DNA from: Terriglobia bacterium
GTDB lineage: Bacteria; Acidobacteriota; Terriglobia; Terriglobales; Acidobacteriaceae
Assembly (NCBI GenBank): GCA_020073165.1
Contig: JAIQFP010000008.1
Span: forward strand, 219,121 to 283,120
Reading direction: 5' to 3'
Length of the DNA: 64,000 bases
Positions 34,978-44,214 of this stretch are shown one piece after another (position 1 is the stretch's first letter; every line of letters starts with the position of its first letter). The translations under genes were made by a program, and so were the position numbers. Under the pieces are notes generated by a model. It was not told the DNA's origin, made no database searches, and saw only the letters and a list, made by a program, of their open reading frames with translations.

Positions 34978-36158
34978 TCCCGGTACACGCGGACCAGGCC
35001 CTCTGCTTGATGCGCCAGCGTGAATCCCCCCAGGATGGTGCGCCGTGCCGCCTCCCCCATCTGCCGTTGCCGATGGGCGTTCTCCAGCAACTCGGAGATT
35101 GCGGCGCTTAAGCCCCGCACGTCGCCCGGATCCACCAGCCAGCCGTTGCTGCCATGGAGGATGACTTCCTCGATTCCCTGCCCACGGCAGGCGATCACTG
35201 GCTTCCCGGCCGACATTGCTTCCAGGTAAACGCAGCCCAACCCTTCGTACCGGCTGGGCAAAGCGAAAATTGTACAGTCGCGCATAGCTTCCGCCACCTG
35301 GGCCCGATTTCTGCGACCGAGAAAACGTGTCTTGCCTGCAAGGTTGAGTTCCGCCGCCAGCGCGCTCAGGCGCGAGCGCTCCGGCCCGTCGCCGATGATG
35401 TCGCAGGACAGATCAGGAAATCGGTGCTGGATGGCGCCAAACGCCCGCAGCAGCAGCTCGTGGCCCTTGATCGGGATCAAGCCGCCCACGCTGAGCAGAA
35501 CGTCCGACCCAGGCCGTTCGCCATGCGGCGCAAACACTTGCGGATCCACACCGTTGTAAACCACTTCGGTGTTCACCGGCGCGCTTCCCTCCACGACTTG
35601 CGCACGCACCTTTTCGCTAATGCAGATCACCTGTCGCGCCGAGCTGTACACCCACTGCGTCACGCGCTTGCACCACTGCCCGGCAGGTCCTCCCACTTGC
35701 CTGGTGGAATACGCATCCAGACCATGCACCGTCACCACGAACGGAATCCCCAGTTCGTGGCTCAGCAAAGCCGCGGCGTGTCCGCAGGGCAAAGGCGCGT
35801 GAGCGTGAATGAGATGGATGGGTTTTGCGCGATGCAGAGCGCGCACCTGCCCCAGAATATGCGCGTACAAGAACGCTCCCGCTGTGGGCAAACCAAGGCC
35901 ACCCGGCAGCGAAAAGAAATGACTCCAGCGCGCCGGAACAGCCGACCTGCTGGCGCCGACCCGGCCATGATAGAAGGGTCGCACCGCGATGACCGTATTG
36001 ACTACATCCAGGCGCTCGACCCAGCGCAAAGGTTCGGCCACAAAGCACCCCTGCGCGTCGTCGCTCCGTATTGGGTAAAACGGCGTCAGCGTCAGCACAT
36101 GGGACGCACGGCGCGTCTCTGCACAGGCTTTCACCGGTATAGCCAGACTCGCGATCAT
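34965..36158 (-). CDS. GT4 glycosyltransferase
   Basis: Protein of 397 residues: N-terminal HVLTLTPFYPIRSDDAQG, an Rx-rich acceptor domain, then VLLSVGGLIPIKGHELLLRA and the E-x7-E motif in YEGLGCVYLEAMSAGKPVIA. Overlaps the flanking genes by 4 and 13 bp. Donor sugar unknown. Confidence 0.9.
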   Translation of the reverse strand: MIASLAIPVKACAETRRASHVLTLTPFYPIRSDDAQGCFVAEPLRWVERLDVVNTVIAVRPFYHGRVGASRSAVPARWSHFFSLPGGLGLPTAGAFLYAHILGQVRALHRAKPIHLIHAHAPLPCGHAAALLSHELGIPFVVTVHGLDAYSTRQVGGPAGQWCKRVTQWVYSSARQVICISEKVRAQVVEGSAPVNTEVVYNGVDPQVFAPHGERPGSDVLLSVGGLIPIKGHELLLRAFGAIQHRFPDLSCDIIGDGPERSRLSALAAELNLAGKTRFLGRRNRAQVAEAMRDCTIFALPSRYEGLGCVYLEAMSAGKPVIACRGQGIEEVILHGSNGWLVDPGDVRGLSAAISELLENAHRQRQMGEAARRTILGGFTLAHQAEGLVRVYRECAA

Positions 36159-37285
36159 GCTAATCCAGGCTCAGCTTTTGCAAACCTCAGCAGATGATCC
36201 CCAGCCATCTGCAAGTAGGCTTGCTGCCATTGCGGTGCTACTACGTTCCAATCGAATTTCTTTGCATGTTCGACTGCCGCCGCACCCATTCTCAAACGCA
36301 GCTCCTTGTTCTCAATGAGCAACTTCAAGCGAAATACCATCTCTTCAAAGCTGGCCACCTGGAAGCCCGTGACGCCTTCAACGACGGAAGGGGTCTCGTA
36401 GTCACGAAAAACCACGCAGGGCAGTCCGGTTGCAGCAGCTTCCAAAGTGACTTTGGGCAGGCCCTCCAGGCGTGAGGGCAGAAGAAAAATGTCACTGCGC
36501 TGCATCAAGGCGGCCATCGAAGTCTGCGGCTGGGGACCACGGAATTGAACGTTGCGGACTCCCAGATCGCCACAGCGCTTCCGCAGGACTTCATCGAATC
36601 CATCACGTCCCGAGCCTGCGATCCAGAACATCGCCTCCGGCAACTGCTTCGCCGCTTCTACCAGCAACTGCGGTCCTTTCCGCTCCATCACCGTGCCCGC
36701 GAATAGCACAGTCGGTACGGGGTTCCTTCTCGCTGGAGGCGGCACAAACATGTTTGTATCCACGCCCACCGGCAACATAAATTCCGCCTTCACGCCAAGG
36801 TTCGCTTCGGCTTCACGCCTGACGAAGTCGGTGATCGCGGTATGCACGTCGCACCGGGGCAGAACTCCGTCATGAAGCCGGCGTACCGATCTCGGAGCTG
36901 TGGCAAGTTGGCCGGACGGCGCCTCCACATGGCCGACCGCGACCTTGCCCGGCCGCAAGACCTTGGGTAGACGCAAGAACAAGTAAGAGGCGGGGCTGTA
37001 ATCCACGTAGGCAATAACATCGGGCCACAGCATCATCTCAGCCAGCACGCGCAGCGTGCGAGCTCGCGGCGGCATCCTTACCAGGCGAACGGAAGCGCAA
37101 TGAAGCAAGCGCTGGTCGGGCTTTCGCTCGTAAAAGAGCGTGGACTCGAAGCGCTCCGGATCGAGGCGGAGAGCGATTTCCCGCGCATTGAGACTCTGCG
37201 CGTTGGTGTTGTCGGCATCGACTGACACCATGAATAGGATCCTGATTTTGCTCAGCCGATTGCTCATGAGTGCGATCGCATTCAA
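36155..37285 (-). CDS. GT4 glycosyltransferase
   Basis: Protein of 376 residues: N-terminal RILFMVSVDADNTNAQSLNA, C-terminal VLFAGTVMERKGPQLLVEAA and E-x7-E in LEGLPKVTLEAAATGLPCVVF. The first ATG (37285) is used; an ATG six codons later is equally possible. Only 2 bp separate it from the sulfatase-fold gene. Confidence 0.88.
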   Translation of the reverse strand: MNAIALMSNRLSKIRILFMVSVDADNTNAQSLNAREIALRLDPERFESTLFYERKPDQRLLHCASVRLVRMPPRARTLRVLAEMMLWPDVIAYVDYSPASYLFLRLPKVLRPGKVAVGHVEAPSGQLATAPRSVRRLHDGVLPRCDVHTAITDFVRREAEANLGVKAEFMLPVGVDTNMFVPPPARRNPVPTVLFAGTVMERKGPQLLVEAAKQLPEAMFWIAGSGRDGFDEVLRKRCGDLGVRNVQFRGPQPQTSMAALMQRSDIFLLPSRLEGLPKVTLEAAATGLPCVVFRDYETPSVVEGVTGFQVASFEEMVFRLKLLIENKELRLRMGAAAVEHAKKFDWNVVAPQWQQAYLQMAGDHLLRFAKAEPGLA

Positions 37286-37287
37286 CG

Positions 37288-38787
37288 TCAGCCTGCCATC
37301 CTGACCCTGTCGTTCTCGTGTTCAGCCGCCTGGGCCGATTCCAGCCGGACCTCCCGCAAGAGCGCCCTTAGCCGGCGCTCGGACGCGCCATGCCCTCGCG
37401 AATCGGTAAGATGCTGGCGAAGCCGCCGCAGCAAGCGTCCTCGCACCGGCTTTTCCGTGTCGCCAAGCAGCGGATGCAATTCGCCGGGATCGCTCTCCAG
37501 ATCGAACAGCTGTTCGCGACAGGATCCGAAGTCGAACACCAGCTTGTAGCGCCGTTCGCGCACCGCGACCACACGCTTGCCCAGCCGGCCTTCTACGCGG
37601 AACAAATCGGCACAGTCAGTGATGCATTCGACGATGCCGGTCTCGTCCCAGTCTGCTGCTGAGCGCAGCTGCGACCAGTAGCTATGGCCGCAAAAACCGC
37701 TGGGGACAGACGCGCCCGCCGCCTCCAGAAGCGTGGGCGCAAGGTGGACCAGACTGAATGGCGCTTCCACCGGTGCCGCTTGCTTCAGACCGGGCACGCG
37801 CAATAAAAGAGGCACGCGAACCAATTCCTCCGTGACCCGGGACGGCGGGTGGTAGCGTCCCTCGTGGTCCAGAAATTCCTCACCATGATCAGCCGTGAGC
37901 GCAAACACGCAGTTTTCCCAAAGGTGAGAGTTACGCAGCTTGTCCACCAACCCCGCCACCTGTGTGTCCACCCAGCGGATGCCCGCGTCGTAGAGAGCGA
38001 TCACTTCCTCCCGGTGGCGTTTGAACCGGTTGGCCCCGAGGTCTCCGCGATTCCAATATGAGTTCAAGTAGCGCGCGCGGCTGGCAGTGAGGTCCCCCCT
38101 CCCCATCAACCGCAAGGCCTCCCCCGGCGGATAGTACGGCGAGTGTGGATCCATCAGGTGCAACCACAAGAAGAATGGCTCCTCCACTCCTGCCAGCCAG
38201 GCGCAAGCCCCGTCCACAATCACATTGGCAGCGGGATAACGGCGCAGCCCATCGAGCGACGGAGCCGGCGAAGCCAGGCGTTGGCAGTACTGGAAGTAAA
38301 GCTCGTCGTACAGCACGCCTATGGGACCGATCTTGTGGCAAGCTTCCGCCAGGCTGCGGTTCAAGCGGGTGCGGCGGGTGCCGTTCCCGTTGCCGTTCTG
38401 AACAGGCGCTCCCATCTCCGCATCCAGAAAATCACGAAAGGTATCGAACCCCGAGTCATAGCCGAACCGTCGCGAAAGATACGGGTTCCCCGCCAGGAAT
38501 GCTGCGGTCGCGTAACCCGACTGTCGCAGGCCTGTGGCGATGGTGGGCTCATCCGGCGCCAGACCCAGCACATCACGGCCCAGCGCCAGCGGGTGTCGAG
38601 ACGCCAGGATGGCCGGAAAGGAATAATAGGTTGGCGCACCCGCCACAATCGCATTGGAAAATGCTACGCTTTCCCGCGCCAGCGAATCCAGAAAAGGCGT
38701 AGTGGGGCGATCGTATCCGAGGAAGCCCACGTGGTCCGCTCGCAAGCAATCCACCGTGATCAGCACCAGCGACTGCGGCCCTGACAT
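37288..38787 (-). CDS. Sulfatase-fold (alkaline phosphatase superfamily) enzyme without formylglycine Cys
   Basis: Protein of 499 residues. Metal-binding residues of the fold are present (LVLITVDCLRADHVG with Asp13; TADHGEEFLDHEG for the C-terminal Asp-His pair). The place where sulfatases have C-x-P-S-R reads GAPTYYSFPAILASR, so Thr53 aligns with the nucleophile as in phosphoglycerol/phosphoethanolamine transferases and no formylglycine can form. No signal peptide or membrane span is obvious. In this locus it may transfer or remove a phospho- or sulfo-substituent; a true sulfatase is unlikely. Confidence 0.82.
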   Translation of the reverse strand: MSGPQSLVLITVDCLRADHVGFLGYDRPTTPFLDSLARESVAFSNAIVAGAPTYYSFPAILASRHPLALGRDVLGLAPDEPTIATGLRQSGYATAAFLAGNPYLSRRFGYDSGFDTFRDFLDAEMGAPVQNGNGNGTRRTRLNRSLAEACHKIGPIGVLYDELYFQYCQRLASPAPSLDGLRRYPAANVIVDGACAWLAGVEEPFFLWLHLMDPHSPYYPPGEALRLMGRGDLTASRARYLNSYWNRGDLGANRFKRHREEVIALYDAGIRWVDTQVAGLVDKLRNSHLWENCVFALTADHGEEFLDHEGRYHPPSRVTEELVRVPLLLRVPGLKQAAPVEAPFSLVHLAPTLLEAAGASVPSGFCGHSYWSQLRSAADWDETGIVECITDCADLFRVEGRLGKRVVAVRERRYKLVFDFGSCREQLFDLESDPGELHPLLGDTEKPVRGRLLRRLRQHLTDSRGHGASERRLRALLREVRLESAQAAEHENDRVRMAG

Positions 38788-38842
38788 TTATTCCACTCCC
38801 CAAGCCGCCGAGTGCACGGGCTTCGATTCGTTCAGCAGCCTG

Positions 38843-40231
38843 CTAGAACTGAAAATACAGGAACGGGCTTGCTCCGCCCAGTAGAAGAACTGATGCCACC
38901 AGCATCACAGCGAGGGCGTAAGCGTAGCGGGGCCGCGGCTCGAGTTCGAGTTCCCAGGTATTCTTGCAGAAGAAGGCGATCGCGGCTGCAGCCGGCAGGC
39001 TCACCATGAAAGTCAATGGGAAGGATTGGGCGGAACCCAGTCCGTGCAGGCCGGCGAGGTCGCCGAAGATGTGAACCGCCCGTCCCAGGCTCTCCGCACG
39101 GAAAAACACCCAGCCCAGAGTCACCGCCACAAATGTGATCACCCGGCCCACCACCGCCGATCCCGGCACCCAGCCGCGCCTCTTCGCCACAAAGTAAGCC
39201 GCCAGCAGCACGCCGTGATACAGCCCCCAGATCACAAACGTCCAGTTGGCCCCGTGCCACAGTCCTCCAAGAAACATGGTGATTCCCAGATTGAGCGCTG
39301 TCCGCCCCAGGCTTCCCCGCGACCCGCCCAGCGGAATAAACAGATAATCCCGCAGCCAGGTGGAAAGGCTCATGTGCCAGCGTCGCCAGAAGTCCGAGAT
39401 GTTCACCGCCTTGTAGGGAGAGTTGAAGTTTTGTGGGAATTGAATCCCCAGCAGGTGCGCAAGCCCCACCGCCATGTCGCTGTAACCGGAAAAATCGAAG
39501 TAAAGCTGGAAGGTGTAACCCAGCACTCCCAGACACGCCGGCAGCAACCCATGCTGCGCAGGCCCGTCAAAGAACGCCGCCGCCGGCCTCGCCAATCGGT
39601 CTGCGATCAGCATTTTCTTGCCCAGCCCGATGGCGAAAAAATAGATTCCCAGCGCGGCCTGCGTCGAAGAGAGGCGCGTCTTTAGTGCCGCAAACTGGTC
39701 TTCGATGTCCGCATAGCGCACGATCGGCCCTGCCACCAGGTGCGGAAACAGCGCCACAAAAGCGGAAAAGTGCAGTGCTGATTTCGCCGGCCGCACCAGT
39801 CCCCGGTAAATGTCGATGGTGTAACTCATCGAGTTGAAGGTGTAGAACGAGATTCCAATCGGGAGGATCAGATGCAGCGTGGGCAAGAGCGTCGTGGCCC
39901 CCATCGCGCCCGCCACCCGGTCCACGGAATCAGCAAAAAAACCGTAGTATTTGAAAAACCCGAGAATTGCCAGATTGAAACTCAGGGAATAAACCAACCA
40001 CCGCTTGCGCACCTGCGGCGACTCGGATGCCGCGATCTTGCCGCCCGCGATGTAATCCACCGTCGTGGAGGCGATCATCAGCGGAAGAAAGCGCCAATCC
40101 CACCATCCATAGAAAAAGTAGCTGGCCAGGGTAAGAAAGGTGAGTCGCGCCGGCGTCGCCCGCAGCACCCACCAGCCCGCCAGCACCGCCGGCAAGAAGC
40201 AGAATATGAAAACGTAGCTATTGAATAGCAT
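38843..40231 (-). CDS. MBOAT family O-acyltransferase (AlgI-like)
   Basis: Polytopic membrane protein of 462 residues with about 10-12 spans. Family marks: N-terminal LFNSYVFIFCFLPAVL, the GISFYTFNSMSYTIDIYRG block, RRWHMSLSTWLRDYLFIPLGG and the catalytic histidine in GLWHGANWTFVIWGLYHG. It should move acetyl groups across the membrane for O-acetylation of the polysaccharide. It overlaps by 14 bp the SGNH partner gene, an arrangement like AlgI with AlgJ/AlgX. Confidence 0.94.
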   Translation of the reverse strand: MLFNSYVFIFCFLPAVLAGWWVLRATPARLTFLTLASYFFYGWWDWRFLPLMIASTTVDYIAGGKIAASESPQVRKRWLVYSLSFNLAILGFFKYYGFFADSVDRVAGAMGATTLLPTLHLILPIGISFYTFNSMSYTIDIYRGLVRPAKSALHFSAFVALFPHLVAGPIVRYADIEDQFAALKTRLSSTQAALGIYFFAIGLGKKMLIADRLARPAAAFFDGPAQHGLLPACLGVLGYTFQLYFDFSGYSDMAVGLAHLLGIQFPQNFNSPYKAVNISDFWRRWHMSLSTWLRDYLFIPLGGSRGSLGRTALNLGITMFLGGLWHGANWTFVIWGLYHGVLLAAYFVAKRRGWVPGSAVVGRVITFVAVTLGWVFFRAESLGRAVHIFGDLAGLHGLGSAQSFPLTFMVSLPAAAAIAFFCKNTWELELEPRPRYAYALAVMLVASVLLLGGASPFLYFQF

Positions 40232-41360
40232 GCGCTCTCACGGGAAACATCTTGGCAATCAGGCCTGGCGCGAAAGTGTCGTCGTAGTGGACGCCATCGT
40301 AGAAGTGGCTGGGGTCGCCTCCGAATGACTCCGCAGAGCTGAAGTCATGAAACCGCGCGCTCCAGGCCGACGAGATGCGCTGCAGGGCTGCCGTCACTTC
40401 CTGCTTGCGCTCCTCATACCCGTGCTGCCGCAAGCCCTCCTCCACGGCCGGACGCGTGGGCGTCAAGAACACGATCGTCTGGATCCCATGATCGTGCGCA
40501 TAGTGCAGGGTGGCATCGAAGTATGCTAACCGCTCTTCGGACAGCCCGGTGTAATCGTCGTAGCGAGGCCTGAAGCGATCGATAGTGAATCGGATTTCCC
40601 GTTGCAGGTCCTGTCGGCCGGCAGCCCGCTCTCGTTCCCACTCATCGTCCACCACGTGGCCGTCCGCCTCGGCGTGCGAAAACGGTGTGGTCTTCCGTCG
40701 CACCGACTTGTACAGGGACTCCACTGCCAACTGCGTCTCCTGGTGCGACAGGAGCTTGGTGAAAGTTTGCCACCGCCAGTGCTGCGATTCGCTGTGCCAC
40801 AGGAAGGAAGCCAGCAGCGAGGGTTGTTGCAGGTAGTAGTGCACCGGTTCGTGGTTGTGAAAGACCTCGACGTCGCAGCCCAGGATCAGCAACTTCGGCC
40901 GCAGGTGCGCCTGCTCCACTGCGTAGCGCAACAGAATGTAAAAGTCTTCTGCTTTGGCGCTGTCCACTCCGGCGTTAAAGGTGCGCAATCCCGTGGCGGC
41001 CTGCACCTCAGCCGGCAAGATGGTCATGACCCGGGACGACCCCATGATCAGGGCCTCGGGCGGAGGCTGCACTGACTTGAGCATCACTGCTTTCTGTGGC
41101 CGTGCTCCCCACAAAATCTGCGGCACCAAGTGCGTGCCATATAGCCCTTCCGGGTTAACAAAATAGTTCAGGGATCCAATGCAGATCAGCGCCAGAACGA
41201 CTGTCAACAAGAAGCGGGACAGGAACGATCGCCACGCGGATTCTGATCCAGCGCGCTCAGCCTGCCGCACCTGCAGAAGGTTGTTCAATGTGTGCAGAAA
41301 CGCAACCCCGGATATTGTGCTGATGAGCTTACTTCTAACCCATCCCCGCCGGAGAGGCAA
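40218..41360 (-). CDS. Membrane-anchored SGNH acetyltransferase partner (AlgX/DltD-like)
   Basis: Protein of 380 residues: one membrane span at about 47-67 (FLLTVVLALICIGSLNYFV), then a periplasmic SGNH-type domain with the serine motif LIMGSSRVM, a second block at LLILGCDVEVF and the Asp-x-x-His motif DGVHYDD near residue 360. It probably receives acetyl from the MBOAT protein and acylates the glycan. It is the first gene of the minus-strand run. The start is a TTG without a good SD; the real start could be up to ~30 codons further in. Confidence 0.82.
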   Translation of the reverse strand: MPLRRGWVRSKLISTISGVAFLHTLNNLLQVRQAERAGSESAWRSFLSRFLLTVVLALICIGSLNYFVNPEGLYGTHLVPQILWGARPQKAVMLKSVQPPPEALIMGSSRVMTILPAEVQAATGLRTFNAGVDSAKAEDFYILLRYAVEQAHLRPKLLILGCDVEVFHNHEPVHYYLQQPSLLASFLWHSESQHWRWQTFTKLLSHQETQLAVESLYKSVRRKTTPFSHAEADGHVVDDEWERERAAGRQDLQREIRFTIDRFRPRYDDYTGLSEERLAYFDATLHYAHDHGIQTIVFLTPTRPAVEEGLRQHGYEERKQEVTAALQRISSAWSARFHDFSSAESFGGDPSHFYDGVHYDDTFAPGLIAKMFPVRAHAIQ

Positions 41361-41483
41361 TCATTTTCCCGCGGCCGCTGTTGCATGATTCAGTTCCGCG
41401 GGTGAGAGAGGATCGAGGAGCGGTTCCATGCCTGCTTGTTGCGCCGTGAGATTGGGCTTGCGGCCACCGGGTGGGAGGGACGA

Positions 41484-41750
41484 TCACATGTACCCGAGGT
41501 CGCGCAGTCTTTCCGCAATGATGCGCCGTTCGGCCTCGTCCATTTGCGCCGCATCGTCCCGTAGAAGCTCTTGCAGTACGAAGGTGAGAAGCTCTTCCAA
41601 GCTGCCGAAACGTCCCCCAAACTTCTGCTCGGCACGTTCGCACAGACTTGCCGGCAACCGCAGATTGCGCAGCTCCCCTACTGGACTTGTGGCTTTGCTT
41701 TGCAATTCCGACACCACCCTCGTAAGAAGCCCAGTATACCCGAGCTCCAA
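41484..41750 (-). CDS. Small protein with C-terminal RLRDLGY motif
   Basis: About 88 residues, starting at TTG 41750 or at one of the GTG codons 11-12 codons later (start uncertain). The middle (RLPASLCERAEQKFGG) is amphipathic helical; the end EAERRIIAERLRDLGYM repeats a short tail found on many Acidobacterial proteins, often near phosphatase/sulfatase-type genes. Function unknown. Confidence 0.6.
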   Translation of the reverse strand: MELGYTGLLTRVVSELQSKATSPVGELRNLRLPASLCERAEQKFGGRFGSLEELLTFVLQELLRDDAAQMDEAERRIIAERLRDLGYM

Positions 41751-41792
41751 AGCACTCCGGGGAAATCGGTACCTCGGGGTCTCTACCGATCG

Positions 41793-42926
41793 CTACTTGC
41801 CCTTGGCCCGTGCCGCGTTTACTTTCACCAGCAGTTCCTGAGCAGGTCCCTGCACCGGCCCGGAAATCTTGACGGCTTCGTTCAACACTTCCCGTGCCTC
41901 CGTGATCTTGTTCAGCTTGGCGTAAGCGAAGCCTAGCCGGTACAAAGCAACCGCGTACTGCTGCTCGTCCTGCCCCTTCAGCAACTCCGACGCGGCCTTC
42001 AACTCGGGAACTGCTGCCGCCGTCTTGTCTTGCTTCATATAGGCATAGCCCAACGTGGAGTGTGCTACGCCCGCCGACAACTTGCGCGAGCGGTCTGCGT
42101 CGGGAGCATCGGCCCTGGCCACCTCGATCGTCTTCTCCGCGTAGCTGATGGCCTTGCTCAGGCTGCCCGGCTTGGGATCGTCAACAAAGGTAGTGGACAG
42201 CAGCGTCAGCGTGGCCAGGCTGTTTGGATTCGCCGCCAGCGCCTTCTCTCCATACGCTACCAGCCGCGCCATGTCCTTGAGTTCGGAGAGCGACACCATG
42301 GCGTACGAGGCCACCGAATCCTCAAACCGGGAGTTGGGAAACGCCGGGGTGAAGCGCTCGATGTACGCCATGCGCTTTTTCGCGTCGGTCTCTTCGACCA
42401 GCGCATTGAATGCCGCCGCTTCCAAAAACTCGTACGAGCTCTTCGCCGAATTCTTTTCCTCCTCCAGCCGCGACGCGAAATCCTGGTCGCTCATACCTTC
42501 CGGCTTGGGTTCCTTGCCGATCGAGTTGTAGGCCTCCCCGCCGCGCACCGCATAGTCGATCACCTTCGCGTTGTCCTTCATCTGCTGCGCGATATTGGCC
42601 TGGGAAACCAGGATGTCGAGATTGTGGGCGGAACTCGCCAGCGCCTTATCGCCGTATTCCAATGCCTTCGGCAGATCGCCCGCGTTCTGGTAGTACTGCG
42701 AGATCTGCCAGTTCCCGTACGCCACCGCTGCCGGATTCGCCGCGAATTCCTGCACGAACCCTTCATACATGGTCAGCTTCTTCTGCGCATCCGGTTCGTT
42801 GGAAATCGCCTGCAGCGCCTTGTCTTCTGGTGTACCCGCCGGTATGACCAGCTTGTCCAGTTGCGCATGTAACAGCAGGGGAAGAGAAATCACCATCAGG
42901 ATGACGGCCGAAATCTTGCCCTTCAT
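41793..42926 (-). CDS. Secreted TPR protein
   Basis: Protein of 377 residues with a signal peptide (MKGKISAVILMVISLPLLLHA) and several TPR-type helical repeats (NPAAVAYGNWQISQYYQNAGDL, DLPKALEYGDKALA, HSTLGYAYMKQDKTAAAV, VALYRLGFAYAKLNKITEA). It probably acts in protein-protein contacts in the periplasm. No operon partner is close. Confidence 0.82.
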   Translation of the reverse strand: MKGKISAVILMVISLPLLLHAQLDKLVIPAGTPEDKALQAISNEPDAQKKLTMYEGFVQEFAANPAAVAYGNWQISQYYQNAGDLPKALEYGDKALASSAHNLDILVSQANIAQQMKDNAKVIDYAVRGGEAYNSIGKEPKPEGMSDQDFASRLEEEKNSAKSSYEFLEAAAFNALVEETDAKKRMAYIERFTPAFPNSRFEDSVASYAMVSLSELKDMARLVAYGEKALAANPNSLATLTLLSTTFVDDPKPGSLSKAISYAEKTIEVARADAPDADRSRKLSAGVAHSTLGYAYMKQDKTAAAVPELKAASELLKGQDEQQYAVALYRLGFAYAKLNKITEAREVLNEAVKISGPVQGPAQELLVKVNAARAKGK

Positions 42927-43052
42927 TTACCACCTCCGCCCAGACGGATCAGCACCGAGAACAGCCCGAATGCTAGCTCCGAAGCGTGTTATCTGCAAGC
43001 CGACAGATCACACGGGCAGCGGGCAGCGCCTTCGTGCGCCCGGAACTGGAAC

Positions 43053-44027
43053 CTACATTCCGAAGAATGAATCCAGGGACAGCATGTGCTGGAAGTATTG
43101 GTCTTTCCAGGAGGGATTGAGCCGGTCCAGCAGCAGGCCCTCAGCCGCCCCGAATGAGTAGACGACCACCCGCTTCATGCGGGTGAGATCAGCCTGCTTC
43201 AGCTCGCTCAGGGTGTCGTTTCTTGCCTTGCTAGCGTAGCTCGAGAACGGCTCGTAGTCGGCCAGTGCGGCATACTCCGCGGCCGGCTGGTGATGTGCGG
43301 CAGCTTCAGCAGCCTTGATCTGCGTGTAGCGAGCGATCCCTTCCTGCCAGAGCTGGAAACTGAGGTATTTGTGATCGTCTCGTGAGAGTTGTGCGAAGAA
43401 TTTCCTGCGCTCCTGCACGTACTGCTTGGCCAGTTTTTTGAACTTGCTTTGGTCTGTCTCGGTCACCGCGCTATACAGCTGGTCCCGCAGATGGGCGAAG
43501 GCCTGTGCCACCTCTGGCTTATCGTACGGAAACGGGTAATCCAACATCCACATGCCGCTCTGATCGCCACGGCTCAACCCCAAGCCCTCTACGGCCGTCT
43601 GGTACTCCGGTTGGGCGTTCTGTAGCTGATGAAAATGCTCGTGCATGAGCGTGATCAGCCAAGGTGTGCTGGTCTTGCTCTCGGTGTTGGCTGGTTCCCC
43701 GATCACGATCACCGACGGCGGTCCGAACGCCGGAAAAGTAGCCAGCAACCGGGTGGAAAACTGCCGCGGCCGCGCATAGAGGTCATCTGCGACTTTTTCG
43801 AAGTCCTTGGACGGCTCGGCATCGTGCGTCAGGAATTCTTTGTCCGGCGTTACAAGCAGGATTGGCGCGGGGACCCGGCTCCAGTTGGGCCAGATCTGAT
43901 CCTGAATCTGAGAGGCGAGCCGGTAGAATTCGCGGATGCGGACCGCATCATCAGCGGGAATCTGTGGGGTGCGAGCCTGGGCGCAAGCCATCACCGAGAG
44001 CAGCAATATGCTATACAAGGAGCGCAT
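43053..44027 (-). CDS. Secreted HExxH metalloprotease-like protein
   Basis: Protein of 324 residues with a signal peptide (MRSLYSILLLSVMACAQA). A gluzincin-like zinc site is visible: His129-Glu130-x-x-His133 in LMHEHFHQLQ, and a possible third ligand Glu229 in WQEGIARY. The family was not recognised. The start is the ATG at 44027; a longer frame would run 390 bp into the divergent DUF1800 gene. Peptidase activity is inferred only from the motif. Confidence 0.7.
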   Translation of the reverse strand: MRSLYSILLLSVMACAQARTPQIPADDAVRIREFYRLASQIQDQIWPNWSRVPAPILLVTPDKEFLTHDAEPSKDFEKVADDLYARPRQFSTRLLATFPAFGPPSVIVIGEPANTESKTSTPWLITLMHEHFHQLQNAQPEYQTAVEGLGLSRGDQSGMWMLDYPFPYDKPEVAQAFAHLRDQLYSAVTETDQSKFKKLAKQYVQERRKFFAQLSRDDHKYLSFQLWQEGIARYTQIKAAEAAAHHQPAAEYAALADYEPFSSYASKARNDTLSELKQADLTRMKRVVVYSFGAAEGLLLDRLNPSWKDQYFQHMLSLDSFFGM

Positions 44028-44214
44028 TTGCGAATTTAGACGCGGCTGACACCCAACTGGTAGCGGCGCCCATCTACGTGTACAGCCCTGGATTCCGGTA
44101 CACTTTGCCGGAGCCCTGCGGGTTGGCGCGTCACCAGAGTAACCCTCCAGCAACATTTCGACGATCTTCGGGTTGATAATTGTCAGCACCTCCCCCCGAC
44201 GAAACGGTGTAGTC

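Noticed and set aside
37288..38787. Annotation as an active sulfatase
   Set aside because: The formylglycine cysteine is absent.
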